Shown in pieces: positions 41,287 through 51,760 of a stretch of DNA of 64,000 nt. Location: contig OX463818.1 in NCBI GenBank assembly GCA_949825045.1, positions 25,746,906 through 25,810,905 of the forward strand, given 5' to 3'. The translations under genes and the position numbers were made by a program. Position 1 is the first letter of the stretch. The number at the start of each line of letters is the position of its first letter. Below the pieces are notes generated by a model. It had not been told where the DNA came from, ran no database searches, and worked only from the letters and a program-made list of their open reading frames with translations. The DNA comes from Argyresthia goedartella. Its lineage: Eukaryota; Arthropoda; Insecta; Lepidoptera; Argyresthiidae.

Positions 41287-42610
41287 AAAGTCAAAGTCAA
41301 AGTCAAAGTACTTTATTACTGTAGATATTTATATATACTTAGCAAACGTCATTTTTTGCCTCTTCTCTACATTGGACCACTGTGGGAGAAGAAGGGCGTA
41401 GAAACTCCCACAGATTGATTTTTAGATCTCTTTTAAAAATAGGTTGTGCTTAACTATTACAAATATGAAAAATTTAATTATTATGATTAATAAGCAGGAA
41501 TAAATAATTACAAATTTTAAATTATAAATTGCTCGAATAGCTCTTTTCTGTAAAATAAAAATAGTTTAAATATCCGCTGCTTTCCCCCACAACAAGATAC
41601 CATAGGACATCACACTATGAAAGTAACTAAAATATACTAGCCTAGATGTAGCCACATCCGTGCTTTGTCTGATGTTCCTAACAGCGTAAGCCGCAGAACC
41701 TAATTTACCAGCCAATTTATCTATGTGGGGTCCCCACTGCAATTTGCTATCAATGGTTATTCCAAGAAACTTCGTATCATTTACTAATTCTAACGTGCTG
41801 TTGTCTAACACTAAACTGGTCTCAACTTGCCTGACATTTGGAAGTGAGAATTTGATACACTTGGTTTTACCAGCGTTTAACAATAAATTAGTAACTGTGA
41901 ACCAATTCAAGGTAAAAGACAATACACCATTAACATCATCAAAATGTGCTTTTTGTCTTTTAATTTTGAAGACCATTGAAGTATCATCAGCAAATAACAC
42001 TATGTCAGTTAATTTCTCCACCATGAAATAATATATACCAAAAAGTTAATATATACCAGGAACAAGAAAGGACCTAATATGGAACCTTGTGGAACGCCAA
42101 TTTTTACACCCGATCCATCAGATTTAACGCCGTTAACTTCTGCCTTTTGAATTCTATTGCTTAGGTATGATCTTAGTAGATCCAACGCTTTATTTTGAAC
42201 TCCGTAATGATTTAATTTAATTGCGTATTATGATCAACACAATCAAACGCCTTCGACAGGTCGCAAAAAACTCCGATAGCATCCTGTGCGGCCTCCCATG
42301 CAGAATAAATATGAGATATAAGGGTAATACCTGCATCCGTAGTCGATTTACCCCTAGTGAAACCGTATTGTTTGGCGTGGAGTTGTTTGGTACGGTTGAA
42401 GTGCGAGAGCATCTGATTGAGTATAATATTTTCAAATATTTTACTTAGTGTTGGAAGAACAGATATTGGTCTGAAATTTTAAGGATCACCCTTATCTCCC
42501 GATTTGAACAGAAGTATCAGTTTACTGTGTTTCATGAGGTCTGGGAAAGCCCCATAGTCAACACATTTATTGAATATATAAGCTAAATGTGGGGCTATAA
42601 CTAGAATTAC
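41287..42610 (-). pseudogene. LINE-K copy, unit 1, damaged reverse transcriptase
   Basis: The GTCAAA tail (41287-41310) marks the 3' end. The frame 42024-41566 carries VLFADDTSMVFKI (motif C), NWFTVTNLLLNAGKTKCI and FLGITIDSKLQWGPHIDKL, and stops at GKAADI. Upstream (42412-42212) are QYGFTRGKSTTDAGITLI and FCDLSKAFDCVDHNTQ (motif A). Three lesions part the pieces: a loss in the HNTLLIKLNH block, an altered 42024-42050 stretch, and upstream decay. The second tandem copy is intact across the first two, so they arose after duplication. Confidence 0.8.
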
Positions 42611-43029
42611 TGAACCAATGACTTTGACTGATCAGATAGAATAATCAGATGAAATCGATTCGCATCAATCAGCATCAATTAGTTATTAACGATAATTTCG
42701 TCTTTCAATCTGTTTGATATCGGATAGTATTTTATCGAACTTTAAAAAAGTTTAATCACTTTATAACCTATCGCCAAATTAATAAAAACTGTATAATTGA
42801 CCGAGCGAGCGAAGCGTCCAGTTTCGAGATTGGCCAAAAATTCATTTGTCCTTCTATCTGTCTGTCTGTTCTCGCCTACGGGTCCCATTTCTGAACCGAT
42901 TCTTGTGAAATTTTGTGAGCAGGTTTGAGATTATTTTAATGGCGGACCAATGGCGTTACAATGTTATTGGTGCGGCTACTTTCATACGTGACTAAACCAG
43001 GGCATTCAAAAGTTTACATTCATAAGTTT
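42611..43029 (-). repeat. Rep-C-like end of unit 1
   Basis: GACCGAGCGAGCGAAGCGTC, TGTCCTTCTATCTGTCTGTC and GTGCGGCTACTTTCATACGT then GGCATTCAAAAGTTTACATT. The last part is Rep-C in reverse (compare GTAGCCGCACC and AACTTATGAATGC). Preceding 42611-42780 is unassigned AT-rich sequence. Confidence 0.5.
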
Positions 43030-43296
43030 ACGCACATATGCGTAGTATAGAGTTAGGATGGTTTTTGCTCGCTTAAAGGGTTTTGATAGAAGCAGAATAA
43101 AACCAAGTTTTTGGTAGGCTCGAGCGATGATATGGTCGATATGTATATTGAAATGAAGTTTAGAATCAAGCAGCACCCCCAGGTCCCTAATCTGCGTTAC
43201 CCTTTTCACTTGAATGCCATTGAGGCTGTAATCAGCTAATACTGGATTAAATTTCCGGGTAAATGTTATCGTATAACATTTATCTACATTAAGCAA
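43006..43296 (-). pseudogene. LINE-J thumb segment crossing the duplication junction
   Basis: MLNVDKCYTITFTRK ... LTLYYAYVR is the same as 36450-36172, then the frame runs over the junction into KLMNVNF and stops. The last seven residues come from Rep-C-like sequence at the end of unit 1, so the breakpoint is visible in the protein. Confidence 0.85.
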
Positions 43297-43371
43297 TCAC
43301 TGATTACGGGCACAATAAGTTGTGAAAATGTTTAGATCAGATTGAAGTAAAGTGCAGTCACTGGGGTTGAG

Positions 43372-44262
43372 TTAACTTAAAAAAATCTTAGTAACGTCCG
43401 CGTATACCAAATGACATGAGTCTGAGAAAATATTCATGATATCATTAATGTATAAAGTAAACAGGCCCAAATGGGAACCCTGGGGTACGCCAGAGCCAAT
43501 GGAGAGAAAGTCAGATGTGTATCCTTTTAGTGAGACAGCTTGACTTCTGTTGCTAATGTAGGACTTCAACCATCTAAACAGATCACCATGTATACCGATC
43601 TTCAGAAGTTTGGAAAGGAGTGTGTTATGATTAATTTTATCAAATGCTTTTGAAAAATCGGTATACACGGTATCAACCTGACATCCACCGTCCATAGCAT
43701 TAATTGCGAAATCTGTAAAAGTGACTAAGTTTGTGTCGACACTACGACCCTTAAAAAAACCATGTTGGAATTGAGAGATGTGACGTGATAGTGTTTGAGA
43801 TAGTTCTTGTGTTACAAGTTTTTCGAATATTCTACCAAATATACATAATTTTGATATAGGCCTGTACTGTTTTACGTCACACCTCTCACCTCCCTTATGT
43901 ATTGGCGTTACTATTGCGGTTTTCCAAATATTTGGAAAACATCCCTCATTTAGTGACTTTTTAAAGATGATAGTAAGCGGTATGTAAAGTGAGGACGAGC
44001 ATTTCGAGATAAAATTGGGATGAATCCCATCGTGACCTGCTCCCTTATTAACATCTACTTTATCTAAATGTCTCAAGATTAGTTTACGGGTAATTCTTAC
44101 TGACGAAATATCTATCGGAGCATCGGATGAATTATAATCCAAACCAAAAATGGGATCCATTGAACTGTCATTAGTATCCTTTACAAAGTCAGAATTAAAA
44201 TATTCATCAAATAAATTACTGATTGAATGACAATCTGAAGAGGATTTACCATTATAAACCAT
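43372..44262 (-). pseudogene. LINE-J reverse transcriptase, unit 2, motifs A to C
   Basis: 296 residues. It has GAGHDGIHPNFI, RCDVKQYRPISKLC, VDTVYTDFSKAFDKINHNTL (motif A; reading continues here, unlike unit 1) and SIGSGVPQGSHLGLFTLYI (motif B with a small loss after GLF). The catalytic motif reads YADVT where unit 1 has YADDT, through one A-to-T change near 43393. Loss of the second metal-binding aspartate would abolish polymerase activity. A frame change at about 44290 separates it from the upstream piece. Confidence 0.85.
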
Positions 44263-44297
44263 ACGCTCGGGTAAAGCATTTGAAGAAAATTTAGTTT

Positions 44298-44699
44298 TTA
44301 TATAACTCCAAAAATATTTAGGGCAATGTTCAATTCGTTCAATTCGGCTCTCTTCACAAACGATTCAAAACAAAGAGGTTCCAACTGCTTCTCCCTATGC
44401 CTGAGTAATCTAATAGCATCATTATCTAGTGGATTACCATATATTTTCCATTTCTTGTGATATTTGAGTTTTTCGCGATTTAATTTAATGAGGGAACTAG
44501 AGTACCATTGTGGGTATCCACTATTTGGGGTAGATGATACCGACTGTTTGGGAACATGTTCGTCAATAACACAATTTAGCTGACTATAAAAAAGATTGGT
44601 AGCATCATCCGTATTCATATTATGTAGACAGTTCCAGTCATAGTCGGATAACCGCCTATTGATCGCCACGTAGTCAGCATTATGATACATGAGTTTCAA
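44298..44699 (-). pseudogene. LINE-J linker segment, unit 2
   Basis: 133 residues corresponding to the first part of 37856-36762 (MKLMYHNADYVAINRRLSDY, HREKQLEPLCFESFVKRA). The frame is lost at RAELNELNIALN by a small insertion relative to unit 1, which reads RAEERIEHCPKYFWSYIK. Confidence 0.8.
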
Positions 44700-44829
44700 A
44701 CGAGGCTTTTGCTTATGTAAGAACAGACCAAGAACACTAATATTGATCTCTAAAGATCTATGATGCGGGTCCTCAGGAACAAGGTGTACTGTGTTTAGTG
44801 TGAAAAGTACAGCAAATATTGTGCAGAAT

Positions 44830-45676
44830 GACTGACATTATAAAGGTATATACATATATCTATACAGTATGACTGAGATGAAACACGCAACCGATTCAAA
44901 TGTTGTTTGTTTAAAAACAATGTGTTGTGTAAAACTGTTAATACTTCAGTTAGAACAAATAAGTGTTCGTTTTTGTAGTAAGTCAGGATTAGTAATCCGT
45001 GACTAGAGCCACAAAGTTAATTCTAAACGGATCATGTCTGTACAAAGATAGTAATAAGTTATGTAAGCGTGAATACTACTTAGTTATCCCTTACATAGTA
45101 CTGTACAGCAGCAGCACGATCACGAATTATTAGGCATCGACTAAATAAACGAATAGAAGTGTCAACGACTCAGACAGTATAGTATTCCACAACAAAGAAG
45201 TCCGCCCGACGGTTTCCGGTTGCGCAAAAAAGCAACCCAATTTCCGATAGTAGCCGATCGTTGAAATCAATATTGAACTCTGAACACAAGCACAACTGCC
45301 TACTTTACTTGCCACGATTTGTGCTCAATTAGAGATTAGGGCAGTTGAGCAGACAAACCAAAAGCGGACCCTCGTGGTGGTGGTGGGGTCGTGGTGGTGG
45401 GTGTTTGACGTTTGGTGCTTGTTCACTACATATTGTACAGGGTGGTATGTAGTTTATGCTCCAGACTCAACATTTACAACTCAGCAAATCAATGGGATTC
45501 CAATAACATATCTAGTTATTTGTGATTGAATATATGTTTGACGTTTGTGTTAAAAAATAATATCGCCATTTGTGGTCGCCCTACATGCACACTAACCACC
45601 ACATGGAACTAGTAAGTAGCGGCGTCGAATTATTTATATTGTTATCTTTTGATTATAAGAAAACACATATAAAATA
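44830..45676. other. Region upstream of LINE-J in unit 2
   Basis: Near-copy of 37991-38837 with a small deletion at 45658 (AAGAAAACACATATAAAATA). No gene seen. Confidence 0.5.
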
Positions 45677-45989
45677 GTAGTTTATGTGACTGATTCATAA
45701 TGGAGGGCATTAAAACTCGAGAGTTTATCTACACCCATATCATAAGCTCTCTTTGATGTGTTCAGAAACCTCATGTTCGTCCGAAATTGCGGCATTGATT
45801 ATTGCTCTGCACTTGTTTAGCTTGTTAAGTAGTACCAACTTCACAGACAAAATAGGGGCGGCACGCAGGCGGGCTTCGGCCCGTTTAGGATGTCATGATA
45901 TGCGAAATAGTGATACATTATGATCATAAGGTCATCAATATTAAGATAAGAAATGAGTTTCTACCAAGTAGATAAACTAATTAAAATAT
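45677..45989 (-). repeat. Rep-A copy 8 (unit 2)
   Basis: Near-identical to 38838-39150. Confidence 0.8.
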
Positions 45990-46376
45990 AAACTATGTTT
46001 GTGAGGATCCCTCACGGGTAAAAGCCTCCTCCAATGACATCCATCTCTCTCTATCGTTGGCCGTATCTGACCATCTTCGACCTGCCACTGTCACAATTTT
46101 GTCTGACCATCACCAAGGCACATGGCCTGTCTATTGCTCTTTTAACTGCTTGGTCCGAGTCTGTTTACAGATCTCTGGCTCCATCTATCGTGAGTGTATC
46201 AAGCTATGTGGCCTGCCCATTGCCAGTTGGTACTCAAAGTAAATTAAATAATTAACTACATTTAGGATAAATTAAACTAAAACATGTGTATGTGTCACCA
46301 TAACAAAAGTATCCCAATTTCAATCAATAAATATAAATCCACGGTTGGACGGGGTAATGACTTGGGCTTGATATTG
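45990..46376. other. Unassigned, unit 2
   Basis: Near-copy of 39151-39537; no gene recognised. Confidence 0.4.
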
Positions 46377-46779
46377 AGGGTTCCGTACCCGAAGGGTGCC
46401 AAACAGGGCCCTATAACTAAGCCTCCGCTGTCCGTCCGTCCGTCTGTCACCGGGCTGAATCTCAGTGATAGTTGGACAATTGAAATTTTCACAGATGATG
46501 TATTTCTGTTGCGGCTAAAACAATCAATACTAAAAAGCAGAATAAAATAAATATTTCAGGCAGCTCCCATACAACAATTCTTTCAGTACCACATACAAAC
46601 TTATGAATGCACCTGGTTACCTACAGGAGTATGAAAGAAGCCGAACCAATAACTTTGTAAACAACATTTTGCTATGTAAAATCCAAACTATTCACTCCAC
46701 ACCATCCCTACCATTGTACGGTGGTAAGGAACACTTCGTGCGTGAGTTCGACCGGTTTTTCTGACCGGTTTTTCTGTCC
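46377..46779 (+). repeat. Rep-C copy, unit 2
   Basis: Near-identical to 39538-39940, including the repeated GACCGGTTTTTCT end. Confidence 0.85.
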
Positions 46780-47242
46780 TAATGGACCTGATGACTATAA
46801 AATCATACTTGATTTGAAATTCCCCCTTTTGAAAGCTGGATACGTCCACAAATTTAACATTGGTGACACATCGCTAGGAATTGCAAAGCCAATTGGAAGT
46901 TTTGCCAAGTCACCGATATAACGATTTACCGAAATATCTAATCACCGAAAGTGGTCTTGGTCTAGGCTCAGATCTTATAAAGCGGATATTTTTTCCTAAG
47001 GTTTAGAGTTGTACGGAAAAATAAAATGGCGTGTAAACCATATTGTTTCAGTATCTTATCTCTTTTATAGAAATAACAATAATAGGTTACCTTAACAATA
47101 TTTTGACACTTGTTTAAGTTATTAAGCGTCAAATAATAACAGAAGATAAAAAGTTGTCTGAAAATATCGTCATTGGGTTAGGGTTTTTTTGCTTTCTCCA
47201 GTAAAAGTAGGATCAGCGTGAGGAACGGGAGCATTTCCGAGA
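46780..47242. other. Unassigned, unit 2
   Basis: Near-copy of 39941-40403. Confidence 0.4.
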
Positions 47243-47449
47243 ATTAAACATAAACATGAAAATTTACACACAGCACATACATTGCTTCTGGCCCCACACT
47301 AGGATACCCTGTGTCGTGGGAACCAGAAACAGCGACGTCACATACATATAAACATCCAAGACCTGTTTTTTTTACCCCCAGCCGGGGATCGAACCCGGGA
47401 CCCCTCGCATGGTAGGCAGAGCCACAACCGCTGCGCCACAGAGGTCGTC
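47243..47449 (-). mobile_element. SINE-D copy, unit 2
   Basis: Near-identical to 40404-40610, boxes A and B intact. Confidence 0.85.
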
Positions 47450-47878
47450 CATAGACAGATTAATATCCATAGACAGATTATTATCGGCTTTAAGTATACA
47501 TTATTATACGTAATCATATGATAATATCTTCTATTCGTTATCAATTCATCCTTTGTATAAGTAATCGTACTCTAGTTTATTGACAATAGGGGCTGCCATC
47601 GGTGCCAAGTAATTATATCCCTATGATATTATGTGTATAATAGATATTAAGAATATACTGCGTAGATCCTTAGCTGTATGCTATACAAAGTGTGATATAA
47701 AGGGGTAGTTATATTTGCAGGGATTGTTAGTGTCAGTGACATCATTCTGAACAACTTTTACTGTACAACCGATTCGATCAGAGCAACCAAAGTTCTCATA
47801 TTATCATGTAGAAATACTACCGTGAGCTAATTATGTATATTCTCAATAGCTGTTCTTTGGAAAAGGTGGAAAAAGTGT

Positions 47879-48134
47879 CATAATAATAATAATACCTTGG
47901 ACACTATTTTACACTCATTGATCTAGCCCCAAAATAGAATTCCCTGTATCTTGGGTACTAGACAACGATTCACATACTTATATAGATAAATATTATACTT
48001 AGATAGATAAACAACCATGACTAGGGTACAAACATCCGTTCTCATCAATTAAATATTTGCCCCCACCGGGACGCGAACCCGGGACCCTTGGCTTCTTAGG
48101 CAGGGTCACTGCCGACTCGGCCATTCGGGTCGTC
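47879..48134 (-). mobile_element. SINE-E copy, unit 2
   Basis: As 41031-41286, with an extra GGAAAAAG just outside its tail relative to unit 1. Confidence 0.85.
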
Positions 48135-48499
48135 AAAGTCAAAGTCAAAATACTTTATTACTGTAGATATTTACATATACTTAGCAAACGTCATTTTTTG
48201 CCTCTTCTCTACATTGGACCACTGTGGGAGAAGAAGGGCGTAGAAACTCCCACAGATTGATTTTTAGATCTCTTTTAAAAAAAGGTTGTGCTTAACTATT
48301 ACAAATATGAAAATTTAATTATTTTGATTAATAAGCAGGAATAAACAATTACAAATTTTAAATTATAAATTGCTCGAATAGCTCTTTTCTGTAAAATAAA
48401 AATAGTTTGAATATCCGCTGCTTTCCCCCACAACAAGATACCATAGGACATCACACTATGAAAGTAACTAAAATATACTAGCCTAGATGTAGCCACAAA

Positions 48500-48675
48500 G
48501 CAAATTGCAGTGGGGACCCCACATAGATAAATTGGCTGGTAAATTAAGTTCTGCGGCTTACGCTGTTAGGAACATCAGAAAAGGACGGAGCTTTGTCTGA
48601 TGTTCCTAACAGCGTAAGCCGCAGAACTTAATTTACCAGCCAATTTATCTATGTGGGGTCCCCACTGCAATTTGC
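48500..48675. repeat. 80-bp-arm foldback private to unit 2
   Basis: Arm 48500-48579 (GCAAATTGCAGTGGGGACCC ... GGAACATCAGA) is the exact reverse complement of 48596-48675, with a 16-nt loop AAAGGACGGAGCTTTG. In unit 1 only the right arm exists (about 41670-41750), so the left arm is a new inverted copy. Confidence 0.95.
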
Positions 48676-48733
48676 TATCAATGGTTATTCCAAGAAACTT
48701 CGTATCATTTACTAATTCTAACGTGCTGTTGTT

Positions 48734-49459
48734 TTACACTAAACTGGTCTCAACTTGCCTGACATTTGGAAGTGAGAATTTGATACACTTGGTTTTACCA
48801 GCGTTTAACAATAAATTAGTAACTGTGAACCAATTCAAGGTTAAAGACAATACACCATTAAAATCATCAAAATCTGCTTTTTGTCTTTTAATTTTGAAGA
48901 CCATTGAAGTATCATCAGCAAATAACACTATGTCAGTTAATTTCTCCACCATGAAAGGCAGATCGTTAATATATACCAGGAACAAGAAAGGACCTAATAT
49001 GGAACCTTGTGGAACGCCAATTTTTACACCCGATCCATCAGATTTAACGCCGTTAACTTCTGCCTTTTGAATTCTATTGCTTAGGTATGATCTTAGTAGA
49101 TCCAACGCTTTATTTTGAACTCCGTAATGATTTAATTTAATTAATAGCGTATTATGATCAACACAATCAAACGCCTTCGACAGGTCGCAAAAAACTCCGA
49201 TAGCATCCTGTGCGGCCTCCCATGCAGAATAAATATGAGATATAAGGGTAATACCTGCATCCGTAGTCGATTTACCCCTAGTGAAACCGTATTGTTTGGC
49301 GTGGAGTTGTTTGGTACGGTTGAAGAGTGAGAGCATTTGATTGAGTATAATCTTTTCAAATATTTTACTTAGTGTTGGAAGAACAGATATTGGTCTGAAA
49401 TTTGAAGGATCACCCTTATCTCCCGATTTGAACAGAAGTATCAGTTTACTGTGTTTCAT
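48734..49459 (-). CDS. LINE-K reverse transcriptase, fingers and palm
   Basis: 241 open residues and the best-preserved catalytic core in the window. GDPSNFRPISVLPTLSKIFE is the fingers block. QYGFTRGKSTTDA precedes VFCDLSKAFDCVDHNTLL (motif A, first aspartate). IGVPQGSILGPFLFLVYIND is motif B and VLFADDTSMVF is motif C with both aspartates. It ends at a stop after VETSLV, where TCTAACAC of unit 1 has become TTTTACAC; the original frame continued into LDNSTLELV. The apparent ATG start is internal, since LINE homology extends upstream to 49552. No endonuclease, so not autonomous. The family looks like the CR1/jockey superfamily. Confidence 0.85.
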   Translation of the reverse strand: MKHSKLILLFKSGDKGDPSNFRPISVLPTLSKIFEKIILNQMLSLFNRTKQLHAKQYGFTRGKSTTDAGITLISHIYSAWEAAQDAIGVFCDLSKAFDCVDHNTLLIKLNHYGVQNKALDLLRSYLSNRIQKAEVNGVKSDGSGVKIGVPQGSILGPFLFLVYINDLPFMVEKLTDIVLFADDTSMVFKIKRQKADFDDFNGVLSLTLNWFTVTNLLLNAGKTKCIKFSLPNVRQVETSLV

Positions 49460-49552
49460 GAGGTCTGGGAAAGCCCCATCGTCAACACATTTATTGAATA
49501 TATAAGCTAAATGTGGGGCTATAACTAGAATTACTGAACCAATGACTTTGAC

Positions 49553-49737
49553 TGATCAGATAGAATAATCAGATGAAATCGATTCGCATCAATCAGCATC
49601 AATTAGTTACTAACGATAATTTCGTCTTTCAATCTGTTTGATATCGGATAGTATTTTATCGAACTTTAAAAAAGTTTAATCACTTATAGTCATCAACTTA
49701 TAGCCAAATTGTAAAAACTGTATAATTGACCGAGCGA
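49553..49737. other. Spacer, unit 2
   Basis: AT-rich, GAAATCGATTCGCATCAATC; matches 42611-42785. Nothing recognised. Confidence 0.4.
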
Positions 49738-49938
49738 GCGAAGCGTCCAGTTTCGAGATTGGCCAAAAATTCATTTGTCCTTCTATCTGTCCCATTCTGA
49801 ACCGATTCTTGTGAAATTTTGTGAGCAGGTTTGAGATTATTTTAATGGCGGACCAATGGCGTTACAATGTTATCGGTGCGGCTACTTTCATACGTAACTA
49901 TACCAGGGCATTCATAAGTTTATATGTGGTATTGAAAA
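49738..49938 (-). repeat. Rep-C-like copy, cut by a LINE
   Basis: CGAGCGAGCGAAGCGTCCAG to GTGCGGCTACTTTCATACGT, CATAAGTTTATATGTGGTAT and TGAAA. In full Rep-C the next bases would be GAATTGTTGTATGGGAG; here a LINE tail (AAATTCAAAAAATT) follows. Confidence 0.6.
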
Positions 49939-51110
49939 AATTCAAAAAATTAAAAAAATTCAAAATGAGTTTATTTCCATAAGAAACACATAGGTTACAT
50001 TTGGAGAATGTCAGATCTTAAACTAACACATATATAAGGTACAGGGAAATATAGAAGTCAATTTGAATTCCGTCACCTTAATGTTTTAGATGCTGGAGGC
50101 AAAGAGGCGACTAGAAACCTCCAGCTTTATACGTTATTTTTTACCGAATTGGAGCAAACACCTTCCCAAGCTTTCTTGTCTTCTACATAATGTGATATTT
50201 TGTAGTAACCTTTTTTACATAAGTGATTTTTAACAACATTTTCAAATTTATTTACAGACAATTCTTGTAACTCAGTCGGTATTTTGTTGTAAAAGCGAAT
50301 ACATTGCCCTTTAAAAGATACATTAACCTTATGGAGCCTAGTAGTAGGTATAGCTGGTTTATTCCTATTTCTAGTGTTGAAATTGTGCCTGTCGCTATTC
50401 TTAGGAAATTTATCAATATTTTTGTGGACGTACATTAGGTTTCATAAATATACTGACACGGCACTGACATAACGTTAATGTCCTTAAATTTACAACGCAG
50501 TGACTCTCTGAGACCCACATTGTAGATTGCACGAACAGCCCTCTTTTGCAGCACAAATATTATGTTAATGTCTGCAGCGTTCCCCCACAGCAGTATGCCG
50601 TAAGAAATAATGCTATGGAAGTAAGACATAATGCTGTTTCCACGTCCGTAAAAAGACGGATTTCTTTAACTGCATAAACTGCGGAACTGAGTTTTTTTGA
50701 TAGCTTATCTATGTGTGGGCCCCACTGAAGCTTATTATCTAAGGTGATTCCTAGGAATACCGTGCTATCTACAATTTCTAAATTTTCACCTTTAACATTA
50801 ACATTAGCCGAGACTTGTTTAACATTGGGGAGTATAAACCGAATACATTTAATTTTGTTATTATTCAGTAAAAGATTATTAGCACTAAACCAATTGACTA
50901 CCTTTGAGATTGCATTATTCACATCGTCAAAGTTCAAACTGCGTCGTTTCATTTTAAACAAAAGTGAAGTGTCATCTGCAAACAGTACAATCTCATGATT
51001 ATCTCGGACAAGATGTGGCAGGTCATTAATATATACAAAAACAGGAATGAACCGAGTATGGAACCCTGCGGTACACCCATAGTAACAACAGACCCTGGAG
51101 ATCGTTTCGA
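49939..51110 (-). pseudogene. LINE-K relative, decayed reverse transcriptase
   Basis: Minus strand from about 51110: EIVLFADDTSLLFKMKRR (motif C, read across two frames), then NWFSANNLLLNNNKIKCI, FLGITLDNKLQWGPHIDKL, HSIISYGILLWGNAADIN, QKRAVRAIYNVGLRESLR and FYNKIPTELQEL with KKGYYKISHYVED. It parallels LINE-K (19157-20020) block for block but differs at many residues, so it is a separate subfamily. Frameshifts near 50640 and 50450 break it. The A/TTC-rich sequence at 49940-49980 is its 3' tail in Rep-C. Confidence 0.8.
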
Positions 51111-51600
51111 AAGAAAATACAGTTGGGTTATTTTATTTATAATAATTCCAGTTGTTCAACCGATAAACTTCAAGGGGTCGGGGGTGTGATGGGGCGTGGA
51201 GAGGAAAAAGGAAGGGGGAAGTTTGCTGTAGCCAACGTATTCGTTATAGCTGATTTCAGTTTTTGATTTTATTTCGGAAAATCGGTTTCAAAACTCTGAA
51301 AAGTGTCAATTTTTTAATTGTTATAAAGGCTCGCGAGGTCTTCAGTTCCCACCGAACCACTAGTTAATGTTATTTCCCAGTGATATCTCTGTCCGACTGT
51401 GCGCTGAACATGACAGGTTGATATTTTTTCAATTCTAGTGAAATGTGGTGTTTATCTTAATTGAGGCACCTTTTACACGAACTGATTATAATACGGGAGA
51501 CAGTTGCTCAAGTCCGCAGAAAATACTTCCCACATCTTACAGCTCATATCTCACAGATCCCCCAGCCCCATAAGTTCTCCCCGGGAAGTGTTAACTAGCA
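51111..51600. other. No recognised gene
   Basis: GGGGTCGGGGGTGTGATGGG at 51175 is a short G-rich patch. No frame with motifs. Confidence 0.4.
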
Positions 51601-51760
51601 ACAAAATCATTTATAATTCATAATAATTTATTGCACACAAATATTTTACAAGTTAAGTAAACAAGTAAAATATTGCAAATTATAATTGCAAAGGCGAGCT
51701 TATCTCTAAAAAGAGATTTTTTCAAGGAAACTAAGACATTAAAGGAAATATTATTATAAA
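51601..51760 (-). repeat. LINE 3' tail-like sequence
   Basis: The minus strand reads AAAAAATCTCTTTTTAGAGA then TAAGCTCGCCTTTGCA, the same motif as 12790 and 63340, followed by a TATAATTTGCAATATTTTAC run. Confidence 0.5.

Larger units (their letters stand above)
36184..43029. repeat. Tandem segmental duplication, unit 1
   Basis: Collinear with 43030-49920 at an offset of 6834-6924, with only scattered substitutions and small indels. Contents in order: LINE-J (cut at YYAYVR), its upstream region, Rep-A, an unassigned stretch, Rep-C, SINE-D, SINE-E, LINE-K and a Rep-C-like end. The left breakpoint lies in LINE-J coding sequence at ACTACGCACATATGCGTAGT (36181-36200), an 8-bp-arm near-palindrome. 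The junction with unit 2 is CATAAGTTTA|CGCACATATG, sharing only TA. Confidence 0.95.
48135..49552 (-). mobile_element. LINE-K copy, unit 2
   Basis: GTCAAAGTCAAAATACTTTA at 48135 is the shortened 3' tail. The coding part runs upstream to SVILVIAPHLAYIFNKC near 49550, where homology to a LINE ends (5' truncation in the fingers). It carries the private 80-bp inverted duplication at 48500-48675, which cuts the C-terminal region. Confidence 0.85.
43030..49920. repeat. Tandem segmental duplication, unit 2
   Basis: Same order as 36184-43029. Differences seen: LINE-J lacks its last ~450 bp because the unit starts inside it; several 1-10 bp indels; a shorter GTCAAA tail; an 80-bp inverted duplication inside LINE-K; a missing TGTCTGTTCTCGCCTACG-type stretch near 49790. 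The unit ends at GGCATTCATAAGTTTATATG, where Rep-C continues into another LINE. Confidence 0.95.
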
